From NCBI RefSeq assembly GCF_028710345.1, contig NZ_JAQTUH010000001.1, forward strand, positions 426,256-490,255: a stretch of 64,000 bases of DNA, given 5' to 3'. Under the pieces are notes generated by a model that made no database searches, was not told where the DNA came from, and worked only from the letters and a program-made list of their open reading frames with translations. A program made the translations under genes and the position numbers. Of this stretch, positions 27,088-36,038 are shown in pieces; position 1 is the stretch's first letter, and every line of letters begins with the position of its first letter. The stretch comes from Sulfuricurvum sp. (lineage in GTDB: Bacteria > Campylobacterota > Campylobacteria > Campylobacterales > Sulfurimonadaceae).

Positions 27088-28694
27088 TAGGGTGCTTTTG
27101 CTTTAAAAGCACCTTGCAAGATTAGCGAATCACTGCTATTAGGTATTGTCGAAGAGGTATGAAACGTCCCCCCTACGGTTTTACCATCGGTTCCGTAAAA
27201 CTTACCTTGGAGATTACCGGTTGGGGATTGTGATGTCATATCTCCTAAATTAGTACTTCCAAAAGTAGATATGGAGCCGGCTGAAAGGGTATTCGCGTAA
27301 CTTGAGCCGTTCGTGAATTCCAAGTTATATTGATCATTGGGTGTTGAAAAAGCAAATGCTGCAGTGAACGTATCGGTTTCAAAGTTAATATTGATCGCGG
27401 AGCTGCCGCTAAATGATTCTGTTCCGGTGAGGAATCCATCAACATTGACCGTATTGACCGAGCCGAATGTAGTACCGGTATAATTTAAAGTTTGGGAATT
27501 GCTTCGGTAGGCGTCAAGAACGGATGATGGTGTCTCTACCCCTGCTACCCAATACCCGTGTGCTTGTGGATCGCCATAAACGTTAGGATCACTGACTTTT
27601 TCCCACTCTCCCCATGTAAAATAGTCATCCGTATTGCAGGCACATGTTTTTAAATATGAGCCGCTTGGTAAGGGAATTATGTTACCAGAACTGTCTTCGA
27701 TGGAGGCGAGCTGGGTATCAAATGTATTGACACTCGAATACGATGTGGTTGATCCAAGATGGATAGTACTATAGAGGGCGGGGACTCCGATATCACCCGT
27801 AACGGTTTGTGTTGATGGATCTGATACGAGGGTCACTGCACCCTCTTTGATATGGCTCCAACTGCCATAATCAAAAAGTGATGTCATGAGTCCGGTATAG
27901 GTTTGAGCCTCTTTAGGGGCAACTATTGCACTATCGGATTTTATTGTAGAGACTATCTCTTCTATGTTGGTGTGCTTATCTAATGATTCATCATGTTGGA
28001 GGAGATCGCCACTCCCCTCTGCTGCAATGATAGGGGCTAATGCCGTTTCGAATGTAACCGATTCATTAGAGGGTTGAGAGGTTTTTGAGACGGTAAAGTT
28101 TTTACCCAAAAGCGTTTTAATCTCTTCAGGGGTAAAGGTTTGTTTCTCTTTAAACACTCCCTCTTTGCTTAACGATATATAGCTACCCATATCAACAACA
28201 TTTTGGATGTTTGCACTGTTGAGGACTACGATTGCTCCTTGGAGACAGTACGCGGAGATTTCTCCCTCATCCCCAACATGGATCACAAAGTCGGTACCAC
28301 GAATACCGATGGTAGCTGTTTTGGTTTTAACGGCAAATTTTTCCGGTGCTATTTTTCCGATTTTACCGCTCATGGTTCGAACGGTTCCTGAGAGGATATT
28401 GAATTTTGCATTTGAAGAGTCGGAACTATCATAAAGATACTCTTCGATAGAAAAACGGCTCTTTTTCCCGACTGTGATGATGGTGTTGTCTTTGAAGGTG
28501 AGCTGTGCTTTTGAATTTTCGGAGGTAGCGATTGTATCTTTGGATTCGAGATCATTACCGAGTGCAGCAGGAAGATTTTTGGTATCTCGCTCGATTAGAG
28601 CAGTTCCTGTAAGTGAGGTTATTTTGGCAACACTTGCATGAAGTGATGCAGAGAGGGTTAGAGCAAGGATGAAGGATAAAAGGGTGCGTATCAT
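27087..28694 (-). CDS. secreted FecR-domain protein with TbpB/Slam-substrate-like C-terminus
   Basis: 535 residues. Sec signal (about 1-20, ending HAS-VAK) with no lipobox, then a FecR-type domain (about 25-180: KITSLTGTALIERD, DNTIITVGKKSRFSIEEY, GIRGTDFVIHV), a low-complexity acidic linker, and a beta-rich C-terminal half. Near the end, LQGKFYGTDGKTVGGTFH resembles the GxFxGPxAxExGGxF repeat of TbpB-like barrels carried by Slam substrates. This C-terminal reading is my inference. Preceded 9 bases upstream by the Slam-like gene and followed by the CHASE2 cyclase. Confidence 0.75.
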   Translation of the reverse strand: MIRTLLSFILALTLSASLHASVAKITSLTGTALIERDTKNLPAALGNDLESKDTIATSENSKAQLTFKDNTIITVGKKSRFSIEEYLYDSSDSSNAKFNILSGTVRTMSGKIGKIAPEKFAVKTKTATIGIRGTDFVIHVGDEGEISAYCLQGAIVVLNSANIQNVVDMGSYISLSKEGVFKEKQTFTPEEIKTLLGKNFTVSKTSQPSNESVTFETALAPIIAAEGSGDLLQHDESLDKHTNIEEIVSTIKSDSAIVAPKEAQTYTGLMTSLFDYGSWSHIKEGAVTLVSDPSTQTVTGDIGVPALYSTIHLGSTTSYSSVNTFDTQLASIEDSSGNIIPLPSGSYLKTCACNTDDYFTWGEWEKVSDPNVYGDPQAHGYWVAGVETPSSVLDAYRSNSQTLNYTGTTFGSVNTVNVDGFLTGTESFSGSSAININFETDTFTAAFAFSTPNDQYNLEFTNGSSYANTLSAGSISTFGSTNLGDMTSQSPTGNLQGKFYGTDGKTVGGTFHTSSTIPNSSDSLILQGAFKAKAP

Positions 28695-28703
28695 AATAGT
28701 CTC

Positions 28704-30003
28704 CTAAAATCGACCGGATAAGTTCAGTGACACAGTATATTTGTCATAGTCATATACGGATAGGGTTGAGTTTGCATGAGTATAATTGGCTTGTAGCTCA
28801 GCTGAAAAAATAGAGTTGATGCGTTGAATAAAATTGAATGACCCGTACCATGTGGTATCGTTTCGATACGATTGGAAGAGGGTGTTGTAATCGTCATAAT
28901 CACGTTTTTGCAAAGAGGTACTAATCTGAGCAATGCTCATCGGTAATATTTGGTTAGTATAAAGGAGTGACGCTCCGTATTGTGTGTAGTTGATATTAAC
29001 AGCTACTTCTTTATTTTCGATTTGTCGTGATCCTTTTTAATGCACTGGAAGAGGAGGGGTAGTATTCAACTCCATACCCAAACTCTCCCATATGGCTGTC
29101 GAGGCTATCAAACTCAAAATAGCGTTTGGTCTCCCCTTTTAATGACACTATTTGACGAAGAGCCGGAGTGAGTGTATAGGTCCATTTTGGTGTGAGTGAG
29201 TAGGAGGTATAATAACTTTTCTCTCCAAGGCTGAAACGATCTATTCCACCAATGAGTTCATAGGCAGAACGGCTGGTATTCCATATAAGGGAAGGGGCGT
29301 AGGAGAGCAAGAATAAATCATAGCTATGCTCATCAAAATAGCGTCGTTGATAGAGGTTAACATCATTTCGAATGATCATTCCGCCAAGTTCACCAATATC
29401 ATAGAGGTAGCTAAAGCTTAAGCTCTCTTCATGGGCGCTATCACTGATCGGTTGAGTGTTAAGAAACGTTCCATAGTCCGGGAGGGTGAAGGTGTCAACG
29501 GATGAGCTGTAGTTGACATTCGAATCGTACAGTAATCCTCCGCGTGCATTGATAAAGAAAACTCCCCGTTGCTGTTGTTTGGTTATATTGCTGAGATAAT
29601 ATTGGACCGTTTTTTGGACATTTTCAGGAAGTTTGGGTGTTTTAAGCACCTCTTCGAATTGTTCTTTGGATTCGTCGTACAGTTTGACACGGTATTGTGT
29701 CTTTGCCAGTTCAAGTTGATTACGGATATTATCGGGGTCAAGATCTTTAACCCGCTCAAATGCAGCGAGAGCCATCGAATACTCTCCTACTTCGTATGCG
29801 CTACGCCCTAAGTAAAAGTTGAGTTGAGGATCATCGAGGGCATTTAGATAGAGGGATGAGAGTATCTCATAGGCACTGCTAAAAGATTGTCCATTATAGA
29901 GAGTTTTTGCTTCTGTGTAGTGTTGAAGCTCTTCACTATTGAGTGCTGCTTGGGCATTAACAATGAATACACTGGTTACAAATGACAAGAGTAGGTACTT
30001 CAT
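28704..30003 (-). pseudogene. Slam-like TPR plus outer-membrane beta-barrel protein, frameshifted
   Basis: Starts at ATG 30003 behind AAGGAG, with a Sec signal (KYLLLSFVTSVFIVNAQA). An N-terminal TPR region (about 25-140: AYEILSSLYLNAL, YSMALAAFERVKDLDPDN) leads to a beta-barrel of alternating aromatic strands. The frame runs into TAA at 29011, but the barrel continues in the +1 frame (IENKEVAVNINYTQYGASLLY) to a C-terminal strand ending SLNLSGRF at 28704. Removing one T from the T5 run at 29034-29038 restores one chain of about 433 residues. The layout matches surface lipoprotein assembly modulators (DUF560). Mutation or sequencing error cannot be told apart. Confidence 0.75.
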
Positions 30004-30016
30004 GTGGATGTCTCCT

Positions 30017-32407
30017 TTATAGATTAAAATCAAAGTTGATGGTGTCGATCTTCTCCGGTGGTAAGATCTGAGAAGCATATTTGAGATACAGACCACTTTC
30101 ATAAAAGAAACGAAAGATATCTCGGTCAATATCATTCTCTTTTGCCATTTGATAGAGAATTTCCATCACTTCAGAGAGTTTTTTGGCTTTTTTATAGGGG
30201 CGATCAGAAGCCGAGAGGGCTTCAAAAATATCGGCAATCGCTAAAATTCGGGCTTCAAAACTCAGTTCATCCCCTTTTAGTCCTAAAGGGTACCCTTTTC
30301 CGTTGACTTTTTCATGATGACGGGAAGCTATCTCTGCTACGCGGGAAAATTTTCGAGGAAATGGGAGCTGATTGAGCATTTTAAGACTCATTTCGGCATG
30401 GTTGTTGATAACTTGACGTTGTTTACCGGTCAAAGTCCCTTTTTGTACACAAAGATTTTCGAGTTCATCTTCATTTAAAATGGGTTCTTGGTGATCTCCG
30501 ATAGAGAGATTTCGTTTGGCGATAGTATGAATTATCGCCACTTTCTCGTCGCTAAAGAATTCAGAACCTTGGTTGGCTTCGGTGAGGAAATGGTACTCTT
30601 CTTCTAACGTTTTAAGGGTGTTATCGTAATCTTCTTGAAACTGTTTTAGATCGTCGTCGTCGGTTGTATGGGCATTTTTTTCCAAATAGGCAATTTTGGC
30701 ATCCCGTTTTAAAATTTCGTATTTAAGTTTTACCGATTCGATACGGTCATAAATGGTTTCGAGTTTGGTTGATTTGTCGATAATATACTCAGGAGTGGCG
30801 ATTTTCCCGATATCGTGCATCAATGCGGATAGTTTCAATTCTGTTAATTGGTCTTCGTTGTAGTGCATGTTCGGAAACGTCTCTTGATCCTCATTAATCG
30901 CTTTGGCAAGGGCAAGTGCGAGTTTAACCATCCGATTAATATGCCCTGCTGTATAGGGTGATTTTTCTTCGATAGCGACGTTGATGGTATTTAGAAACGA
31001 TTCGAGGAGAAGCTCTAAATCGTTGATAAGCTGTTGTTTGTTGATAGCAACTGCTGCTTGTGATGCCAGCGATAGCGCCAACTCTTCATCAGAGATGTTA
31101 AACGGAGTGATTACACCGTGGTCATCTAATTTATTGATAAGTTGAAAAACTCCGATTAGATTATCTTCGTGATCTTTTAGAGGGACAACCAAGGTGGATA
31201 CTGAGTGATATCCGGTTTGCTTATCAAAATCGATGGTTCCTGTAAAATCATAGAGTTTAGATGCTCTAATATTGGGGATATTGATTGTCATCTCTTTATT
31301 GAGGGCACAAACTACTGCTACCATCGTATGATTTGCTACACCGTTTTGATCAAAAAGATCCAACGATTTCCACTCTATAGCTCCTGAAGTCCCCCCCATA
31401 GAAATATTCAAAGTGTCATTCTGGATTACTTTGAAATCGAGTTGTTTGGTTTGAGGATTATAAAGATAGAGAGTTCCCGCATCGGCATGTGTGAGTTTTT
31501 TGGCATGAATAATGATTTTTTCCAGAAGAGAATCGATATTTTTTTCCGAAGAGAGGGCTGTTCCGATGGATGCCATTTGTGAAACGATAGAGTAATTGTA
31601 TTTTGATTGTTTATCCGGGGTTATTTTGGAATCATAAGGGAGGCGATCACCGCTATGGAGGATATATCCTCCGTTGGAAAAAATAGCTAATTCATCCAGT
31701 TCATTTTGAATTTCGGTTTCAAAAAGCGGTTTAACATGGATAACATAAACGGTAAAATCGTTACGAACCGAGGTCTGTAGCTCTTCAGATAGGAGTTTAG
31801 GGGTAAGATGCTTGCTATCATACGCTAATTTCTCATAGGAGGATGGAAAAGAAACATCAATAACTAATGAATGTATATGTGGATGGTTGTTGAGCAACTC
31901 CCAGATTTTTGGACATTTGTAGGTATCGGAAGTAAAAAGGATACCGGTTCCATCGTTTTCAATCATGTAGCCGCAACTTCCACTACAATGGTTTGTTTTA
32001 AAAGGGGTTAAGGTAATCCCATCGATGAAATAGGGGGTATCTACCTCTATTTCTATGAGTTCTATGGTTTTAGAAGTGTGTTCAATCAGTCGTATCTCTT
32101 CGAAATTCGGCCATACAAAATCGTTTAGAATATGTTCTCTTAAAATAGCAAGGGTCTCTTGCAGAGCATAAATTTTTAAGGGCTTATGTTGTTTGGTGAC
32201 AAAAAGGTCTGCGAGAAACGGTATATCGATAATATGATCTAAATGGGCATGAGTTAAAAAGATATGCTCAATCGAAAATACTTCATTTTTTAAATAATCT
32301 ATCAAATTACCGGCATCTATGACACAATGTTCAGAGACCCGTAAACAGGTTGTTCCTTGACTGGGAGTACGTGTGCCGCTTGCACCTAAAAATGTTATCA
32401 TATCCAT
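30017..32407 (-). CDS. class II cyclic-nucleotide phosphodiesterase-GAF-HD-GYP fusion
   Basis: 796 residues in three parts. (1) Metallo-beta-lactamase-fold domain (1-255) with HAHLDH (53-58), NHCSGSCGY, TSDTYKCPK and SFPSSYEKLAYDSKHLTP, the pattern of class II cAMP phosphodiesterases. (2) GAF domain (about 285-460). (3) HD-GYP domain (about 485-770) with His531-Asp532 (MHDIGK) and HHEKVNGKGYP from His697, the c-di-GMP phosphodiesterase signature. It contains both the cAMP-type and c-di-GMP-type hydrolase motifs in one chain. First gene of the operon with the Slam-like protein (13 bases on), FecR protein and CHASE2 cyclase. Confidence 0.88.
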   Translation of the reverse strand: MDMITFLGASGTRTPSQGTTCLRVSEHCVIDAGNLIDYLKNEVFSIEHIFLTHAHLDHIIDIPFLADLFVTKQHKPLKIYALQETLAILREHILNDFVWPNFEEIRLIEHTSKTIELIEIEVDTPYFIDGITLTPFKTNHCSGSCGYMIENDGTGILFTSDTYKCPKIWELLNNHPHIHSLVIDVSFPSSYEKLAYDSKHLTPKLLSEELQTSVRNDFTVYVIHVKPLFETEIQNELDELAIFSNGGYILHSGDRLPYDSKITPDKQSKYNYSIVSQMASIGTALSSEKNIDSLLEKIIIHAKKLTHADAGTLYLYNPQTKQLDFKVIQNDTLNISMGGTSGAIEWKSLDLFDQNGVANHTMVAVVCALNKEMTINIPNIRASKLYDFTGTIDFDKQTGYHSVSTLVVPLKDHEDNLIGVFQLINKLDDHGVITPFNISDEELALSLASQAAVAINKQQLINDLELLLESFLNTINVAIEEKSPYTAGHINRMVKLALALAKAINEDQETFPNMHYNEDQLTELKLSALMHDIGKIATPEYIIDKSTKLETIYDRIESVKLKYEILKRDAKIAYLEKNAHTTDDDDLKQFQEDYDNTLKTLEEEYHFLTEANQGSEFFSDEKVAIIHTIAKRNLSIGDHQEPILNEDELENLCVQKGTLTGKQRQVINNHAEMSLKMLNQLPFPRKFSRVAEIASRHHEKVNGKGYPLGLKGDELSFEARILAIADIFEALSASDRPYKKAKKLSEVMEILYQMAKENDIDRDIFRFFYESGLYLKYASQILPPEKIDTINFDFNL

Positions 32408-32466
32408 AATCTTATCCTCTCCGATAAAACCATTATAATGTAAAAATTGTAAAATTATGTTTGATT

Positions 32467-33345
32467 CTATTGCAAATAAGCTTCACTAATCACTTTTTTT
32501 ATTTTAGGGAGAGATGCAAGGGCTGCTTTTTCCCCTTCGAGTATCGCTTGGTGGCGTTGTTCAAATAAAACAGAGCTGAGTGTATTAATCTCAGGTTGGA
32601 TAACGATAGTAGCCATTTTGAGCTGTTTATCAAGTGCCGCTTGATTCATAATCGAGAAACTTTGATCCAATGTAGCCCAAAAACCTTTATTTCCGTTAGT
32701 CGGTTTAGTGGAGATATCGATGGCGATAATGATATCTGCCCCCATGTTTTTAGCCGCTTCAACCGGTACGGGTTGAACTAAGCCTCCATCGACGTAGTTA
32801 CTGTTTCCGATTTTAACGGGGAGAAATACGTTGGGGATACTGGCAGATGCACGGACGGCTTGCCCTGTGTTGCCGGATCTAAAAACGATAGCTTCACCAC
32901 TCTCTTTGTTCGTAGATACCGCACCGAAATGGATAGGAAGTTTTTCAATAGGTCTTTGTTGTACTTCATGGTTGATAAATGCTTGGAGCACTTCCCCTTT
33001 GATAATTCCAGCGGTGGATAAAGTAAAATCGGTGAGTTGATTTTCTTTTAAACTCATTGCTTTTTGTTGTATCTCGATAGGGGAGAGCCCTGAAGCATAA
33101 AGGCTTCCGATAACCGCACCGGCACTGGTTCCGGTGATAATATCGGGTCTGATTCCGTTTTGTTCGAGCACTTTGATAACACCGATGTGGGCGAATCCTT
33201 TAGCCGCTCCTCCCCCAAAAGCAATAGCAATTTTAGGTTTGGATTTGGGAGTTTGTTTGGTTGGCGGTGCGATTGGTGGGGTGGGAGAACACGCGGTAAA
33301 AAGTAAGCTTATGAGTAATAAAAGTAAATAAAAAGATTTTGACAT
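32467..33345 (-). CDS. patatin-like phospholipase lipoprotein (RssA-like)
   Basis: 292 residues from ATG 33345; an upstream start at 33402 would place residues before the signal. Lipoprotein signal with lipobox FTAC, a Pro/Lys-rich spacer, then the patatin fold: oxyanion loop AFGGGAAKGFAHIG, nucleophile motif GTSAG, and catalytic Asp in DGG (VDGGLVQPVPV). It would hydrolyse acyl esters of lipids at the envelope. It lies 60 bases behind the signalling operon on the same strand and is divergent from the pigment cluster. Confidence 0.88.
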   Translation of the reverse strand: MSKSFYLLLLLISLLFTACSPTPPIAPPTKQTPKSKPKIAIAFGGGAAKGFAHIGVIKVLEQNGIRPDIITGTSAGAVIGSLYASGLSPIEIQQKAMSLKENQLTDFTLSTAGIIKGEVLQAFINHEVQQRPIEKLPIHFGAVSTNKESGEAIVFRSGNTGQAVRASASIPNVFLPVKIGNSNYVDGGLVQPVPVEAAKNMGADIIIAIDISTKPTNGNKGFWATLDQSFSIMNQAALDKQLKMATIVIQPEINTLSSVLFEQRHQAILEGEKAALASLPKIKKVISEAYLQ

Positions 33346-33491
33346 AGAAAAAACTCTTTCATAAATAATGTAATAGTATTGTACTAAAAATAAACATATC
33401 ATGATAGATATAGGGTGAATTTAACCAATAGAAAGGGGAAGTTTTAGTATAATAAGTGTGAGTTAGAAGTTATAGAAGGTTATGTTTGGAA

Positions 33492-33815
33492 ATGATAGAG
33501 AGTTTCACTGATAAACTTTACACTGTTGAGAGTGCGGAGGAGCGAAGTGTTTCTGTCCGACTTGGCGAAGCTTCCCATCCTATCTTCAAAGCTCATTTTG
33601 AGGGGAATCCTCTTTTACCCGCTTTTTTACAGGTGGATATTGCCGCAGAGATTTTGGGTTTTTCGGTCAAAGGAATTTCCCGTTCTAAATTTATGGAGCC
33701 GTTATTACCTAATGATGAGGTGGTACTGGAGCATGAAGAGCGTGCAGGAAAAATTCGTGTACGATGGGTAAAAAATGGTAAAATAGCCAGTGAGATAACA
33801 CTTGAAGTCGAATAG
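33492..33815 (+). CDS. hotdog-fold 3-hydroxyacyl-ACP dehydratase (ApeI/FabZ-like)
   Basis: First gene of the pigment cluster. 107 residues from ATG 33492; TTG 33486 is better spaced from AGAAGG (33474-33479), so the start is uncertain. Seen: SHPIFKAHFEGNPLLPAFLQ, the HFxxxPxxPxxxQ active-site stretch of FabZ-type dehydratases with catalytic His, and the acidic partner in the next helix as Asp (VDIAAE). It would remove water from 3-hydroxyacyl-ACP at each polyene extension. Upstream, TATAAT at 33448-33453 may be the -10 of the cluster promoter. The glycosyltransferase gene overlaps its end. Confidence 0.82.
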   Translation: MIESFTDKLYTVESAEERSVSVRLGEASHPIFKAHFEGNPLLPAFLQVDIAAEILGFSVKGISRSKFMEPLLPNDEVVLEHEERAGKIRVRWVKNGKIASEITLEVE

Positions 33816-34521
33816 TCTTTGTATTATTATTCCGGTTTATAATAATCCAAATACGATTGCTCAGGTGGTCAATGAGGTGATGGGGTATAGTATCCCCCTC
33901 ATCGTCGTTGATGATGGTTCAGAGCGTGATGTAGCATCACTGATCGGTGAGGGTGTAACCATGGTGACTCATGAAACCAATCACGGCAAAGGGGTGGCTC
34001 TCCGTAGTGGGGCAACCAAAGCGTATGAGATGGGGTATAAATTTTGTCTCACGATGGATGGAGATGCGCAACATTTTGCCGAGGATATTCCGAAGTTTTT
34101 GGAAAAATTTTCATCGGATGAGAATGAACTTATCATCGGAGTACGGGATTTTGAACAGTGTAATCCCCCTAAATCTTCAGTGATTGGGCGACGTATCGGC
34201 AATTTTTGGGTGTGGGTTGAGAGCGGTGTGTGGGTGAGTGATACCCAAACCGGTTTTCGACTCTATCCGGTAGATTTTCTCCGCTACCCTTCATCAACGA
34301 CGCGCTATGAGTTTGAGATTGAAAACCTTGTCCGATTTTTATGGAGTGGCGGAAAAGTGAGTGAAGTGAGCGTTAAAACGGTATATGATGAGAGCCGAAT
34401 TACCCATTTTGATAAGCTCAAAGATAATTTTTATATGACTGTACTGCATACCAAGTTGGTATTACAACGAATTTTTTTGTTTAGAGGAATTTTAAAACAC
34501 AATGGAGAGAGATTAGCATGA
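33802..34521 (+). CDS. family 2 glycosyltransferase (cluster member)
   Basis: 239 residues, TTG start at 33802 overlapping the dehydratase gene. GT-A fold: LCIIIPVYNNPNTIAQVV, IVVDDGS, NHGKGVALRSGA, DGDAQH (the DxD-like metal site), and TGFRLYP. Glycosyltransferases of this type are regular members of aryl polyene clusters and may attach a sugar or build the lipid anchor of the pigment. Donor and acceptor unknown. Its stop overlaps the ammonia-lyase start (ATGA at 34518-34521). Confidence 0.85.
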   Translation: MKSNSLCIIIPVYNNPNTIAQVVNEVMGYSIPLIVVDDGSERDVASLIGEGVTMVTHETNHGKGVALRSGATKAYEMGYKFCLTMDGDAQHFAEDIPKFLEKFSSDENELIIGVRDFEQCNPPKSSVIGRRIGNFWVWVESGVWVSDTQTGFRLYPVDFLRYPSSTTRYEFEIENLVRFLWSGGKVSEVSVKTVYDESRITHFDKLKDNFYMTVLHTKLVLQRIFLFRGILKHNGERLA

Positions 34522-36038
34522 CAGTAACGATAAACGACCAATTTATCCCTTTTGAGAATGTTGCCAATGCAACAAGCGTATTGCTCGATTCTGGAGCTTT
34601 GTTTAAAGAACGGATTGCAGCAGCAGAAGCACTATTGCTCAAAGAGATTAGCGGTGGGAACCCTATTTATGGTGTCACTACGGGATATGGCGATTCGGGT
34701 AAAAATTATCTCGTTTACGAAGATGCACGGACGTTACAGGTAAATCTATATCGCTTTCATGGGTGTGGTGTTGGAGAGATACTTTCCGAAAAAGAGATTT
34801 TTAATATCGTTTTAGTCCGTCTCATCAGTATCTCAAAAGGGTATTCTGGGGTGAGTATGGAGCTTCTCGAAGCACTACTCAAACTTCTCGAACATGGTAT
34901 TTTACCTGCTATCCCTTCTAAAGGTTCTGTCGGTGCGAGCGGGGATTTAACGCCGTTGTCGTACATTGCGGCAACATTAGCGGGTGAGCGTGAAGTGCTT
35001 TATCGTGGCGCACTGCGCTCTTCTGCTGAGGTATTGGCGGAGTGTGGTTTGAGTCCATATACCTTTAAGCCTAAAGAGGCATTGGCGATTATGAACGGTA
35101 CGTCGGTAATGACGGGGATCTTGGTCGTTCAGTTGGAAAATTTCGAAAAATTATTACGTGGTTTGGAGAGTTTTTCAGCGGGATTATTCGAAGCGATGGA
35201 AGCGGACACGACCGCATTAGAGCCGTTCGTTCACCAAGTAAAACCGTTTGAAGGTCAAATCAAATGTGCCTCAAACCTCCGTCAAAAATTGGAAGGGGCG
35301 ACGTTGGTGCATGACCGTCTGACTCGCTACCAAAGCTTTTTTGATGCAGAGCATCACAATATCCAAGACCGTTACTCTATTCGTTGTATCCCTCAAATCC
35401 TGGGTGTGGCATGGGATAATCTTGCCATAGCGAAAAAATGGGTTGAGACGGAGATTAACTCGGTGAGCGATAACCCGCTTATCAACTGTGATGAGCAGAT
35501 TATCTATACCGGATGTAATTTTTACGGCGGTTATATGGCACATTCTGCCGATACTCTCAAAATCTGTTTGGCAAATATGGCGGATTTGCTTGATAAACAG
35601 TTCGCGGTGTTGGTCGATGACAAATTTAACCGTGGTTTGGGTGAAAATCTCAAACTCTCGAAAGAACACTATCATCATGGATTTAAAGCAATGCAAATTT
35701 CACTCAGCTCACTCAGTGCCGATGTGATGATGCGCATGCTTCCAAGTAGCGCTTTTTCACGCTCCACCGAGTCGATGAACCAAGATAAAGTGAGTATGGG
35801 GACAACGGGTGCGTTAGGTCTTAAAGGGGGAATCGAAGAGTTCGCCTCGATGCTTGCCATTGCGATGCTCGGGATTGCTCAGGCAATGGATATTCGAGGA
35901 TTGGAAAACTTCTCACCGTTTGCCCAATCACTCTATACTAAAATCCGTGCCGTCTCTGCTCCTCTCATCGAAGATCGTCGCTTGGATGGGGATATTATCA
36001 CGTTACGTGAGATGCTACTTCGCGGAGAGTTGGTGTGA
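34518..36038 (+). CDS. aromatic amino acid ammonia-lyase (HAL/TAL/PAL family)
   Basis: 506 residues. The MIO cofactor forms from Ala140-Ser141-Gly142 in GSVGASGDLTPLSYIA; YGVTTGYGDSG (51-61) supplies the catalytic Tyr loop. At the substrate-selectivity dyad the sequence reads Phe80-His81 (LYRFHGCGVG). That differs from Ser-His of histidine lyases, His-Leu of tyrosine lyases and Phe-Leu of phenylalanine lyases. In this setting it most likely deaminates tyrosine or phenylalanine to a cinnamate-type starter for the polyene. Substrate is inferred, not shown. Overlaps the ketoreductase gene by GTGA. Confidence 0.88.
   Translation: MTVTINDQFIPFENVANATSVLLDSGALFKERIAAAEALLLKEISGGNPIYGVTTGYGDSGKNYLVYEDARTLQVNLYRFHGCGVGEILSEKEIFNIVLVRLISISKGYSGVSMELLEALLKLLEHGILPAIPSKGSVGASGDLTPLSYIAATLAGEREVLYRGALRSSAEVLAECGLSPYTFKPKEALAIMNGTSVMTGILVVQLENFEKLLRGLESFSAGLFEAMEADTTALEPFVHQVKPFEGQIKCASNLRQKLEGATLVHDRLTRYQSFFDAEHHNIQDRYSIRCIPQILGVAWDNLAIAKKWVETEINSVSDNPLINCDEQIIYTGCNFYGGYMAHSADTLKICLANMADLLDKQFAVLVDDKFNRGLGENLKLSKEHYHHGFKAMQISLSSLSADVMMRMLPSSAFSRSTESMNQDKVSMGTTGALGLKGGIEEFASMLAIAMLGIAQAMDIRGLENFSPFAQSLYTKIRAVSAPLIEDRRLDGDIITLREMLLRGELV

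Noticed and set aside
29034..29038. Phase-variable tract in the Slam-like gene
   Set aside because: Five T residues are too few for typical slipped-strand switching. Mutation or sequencing error is more likely, though not proven.
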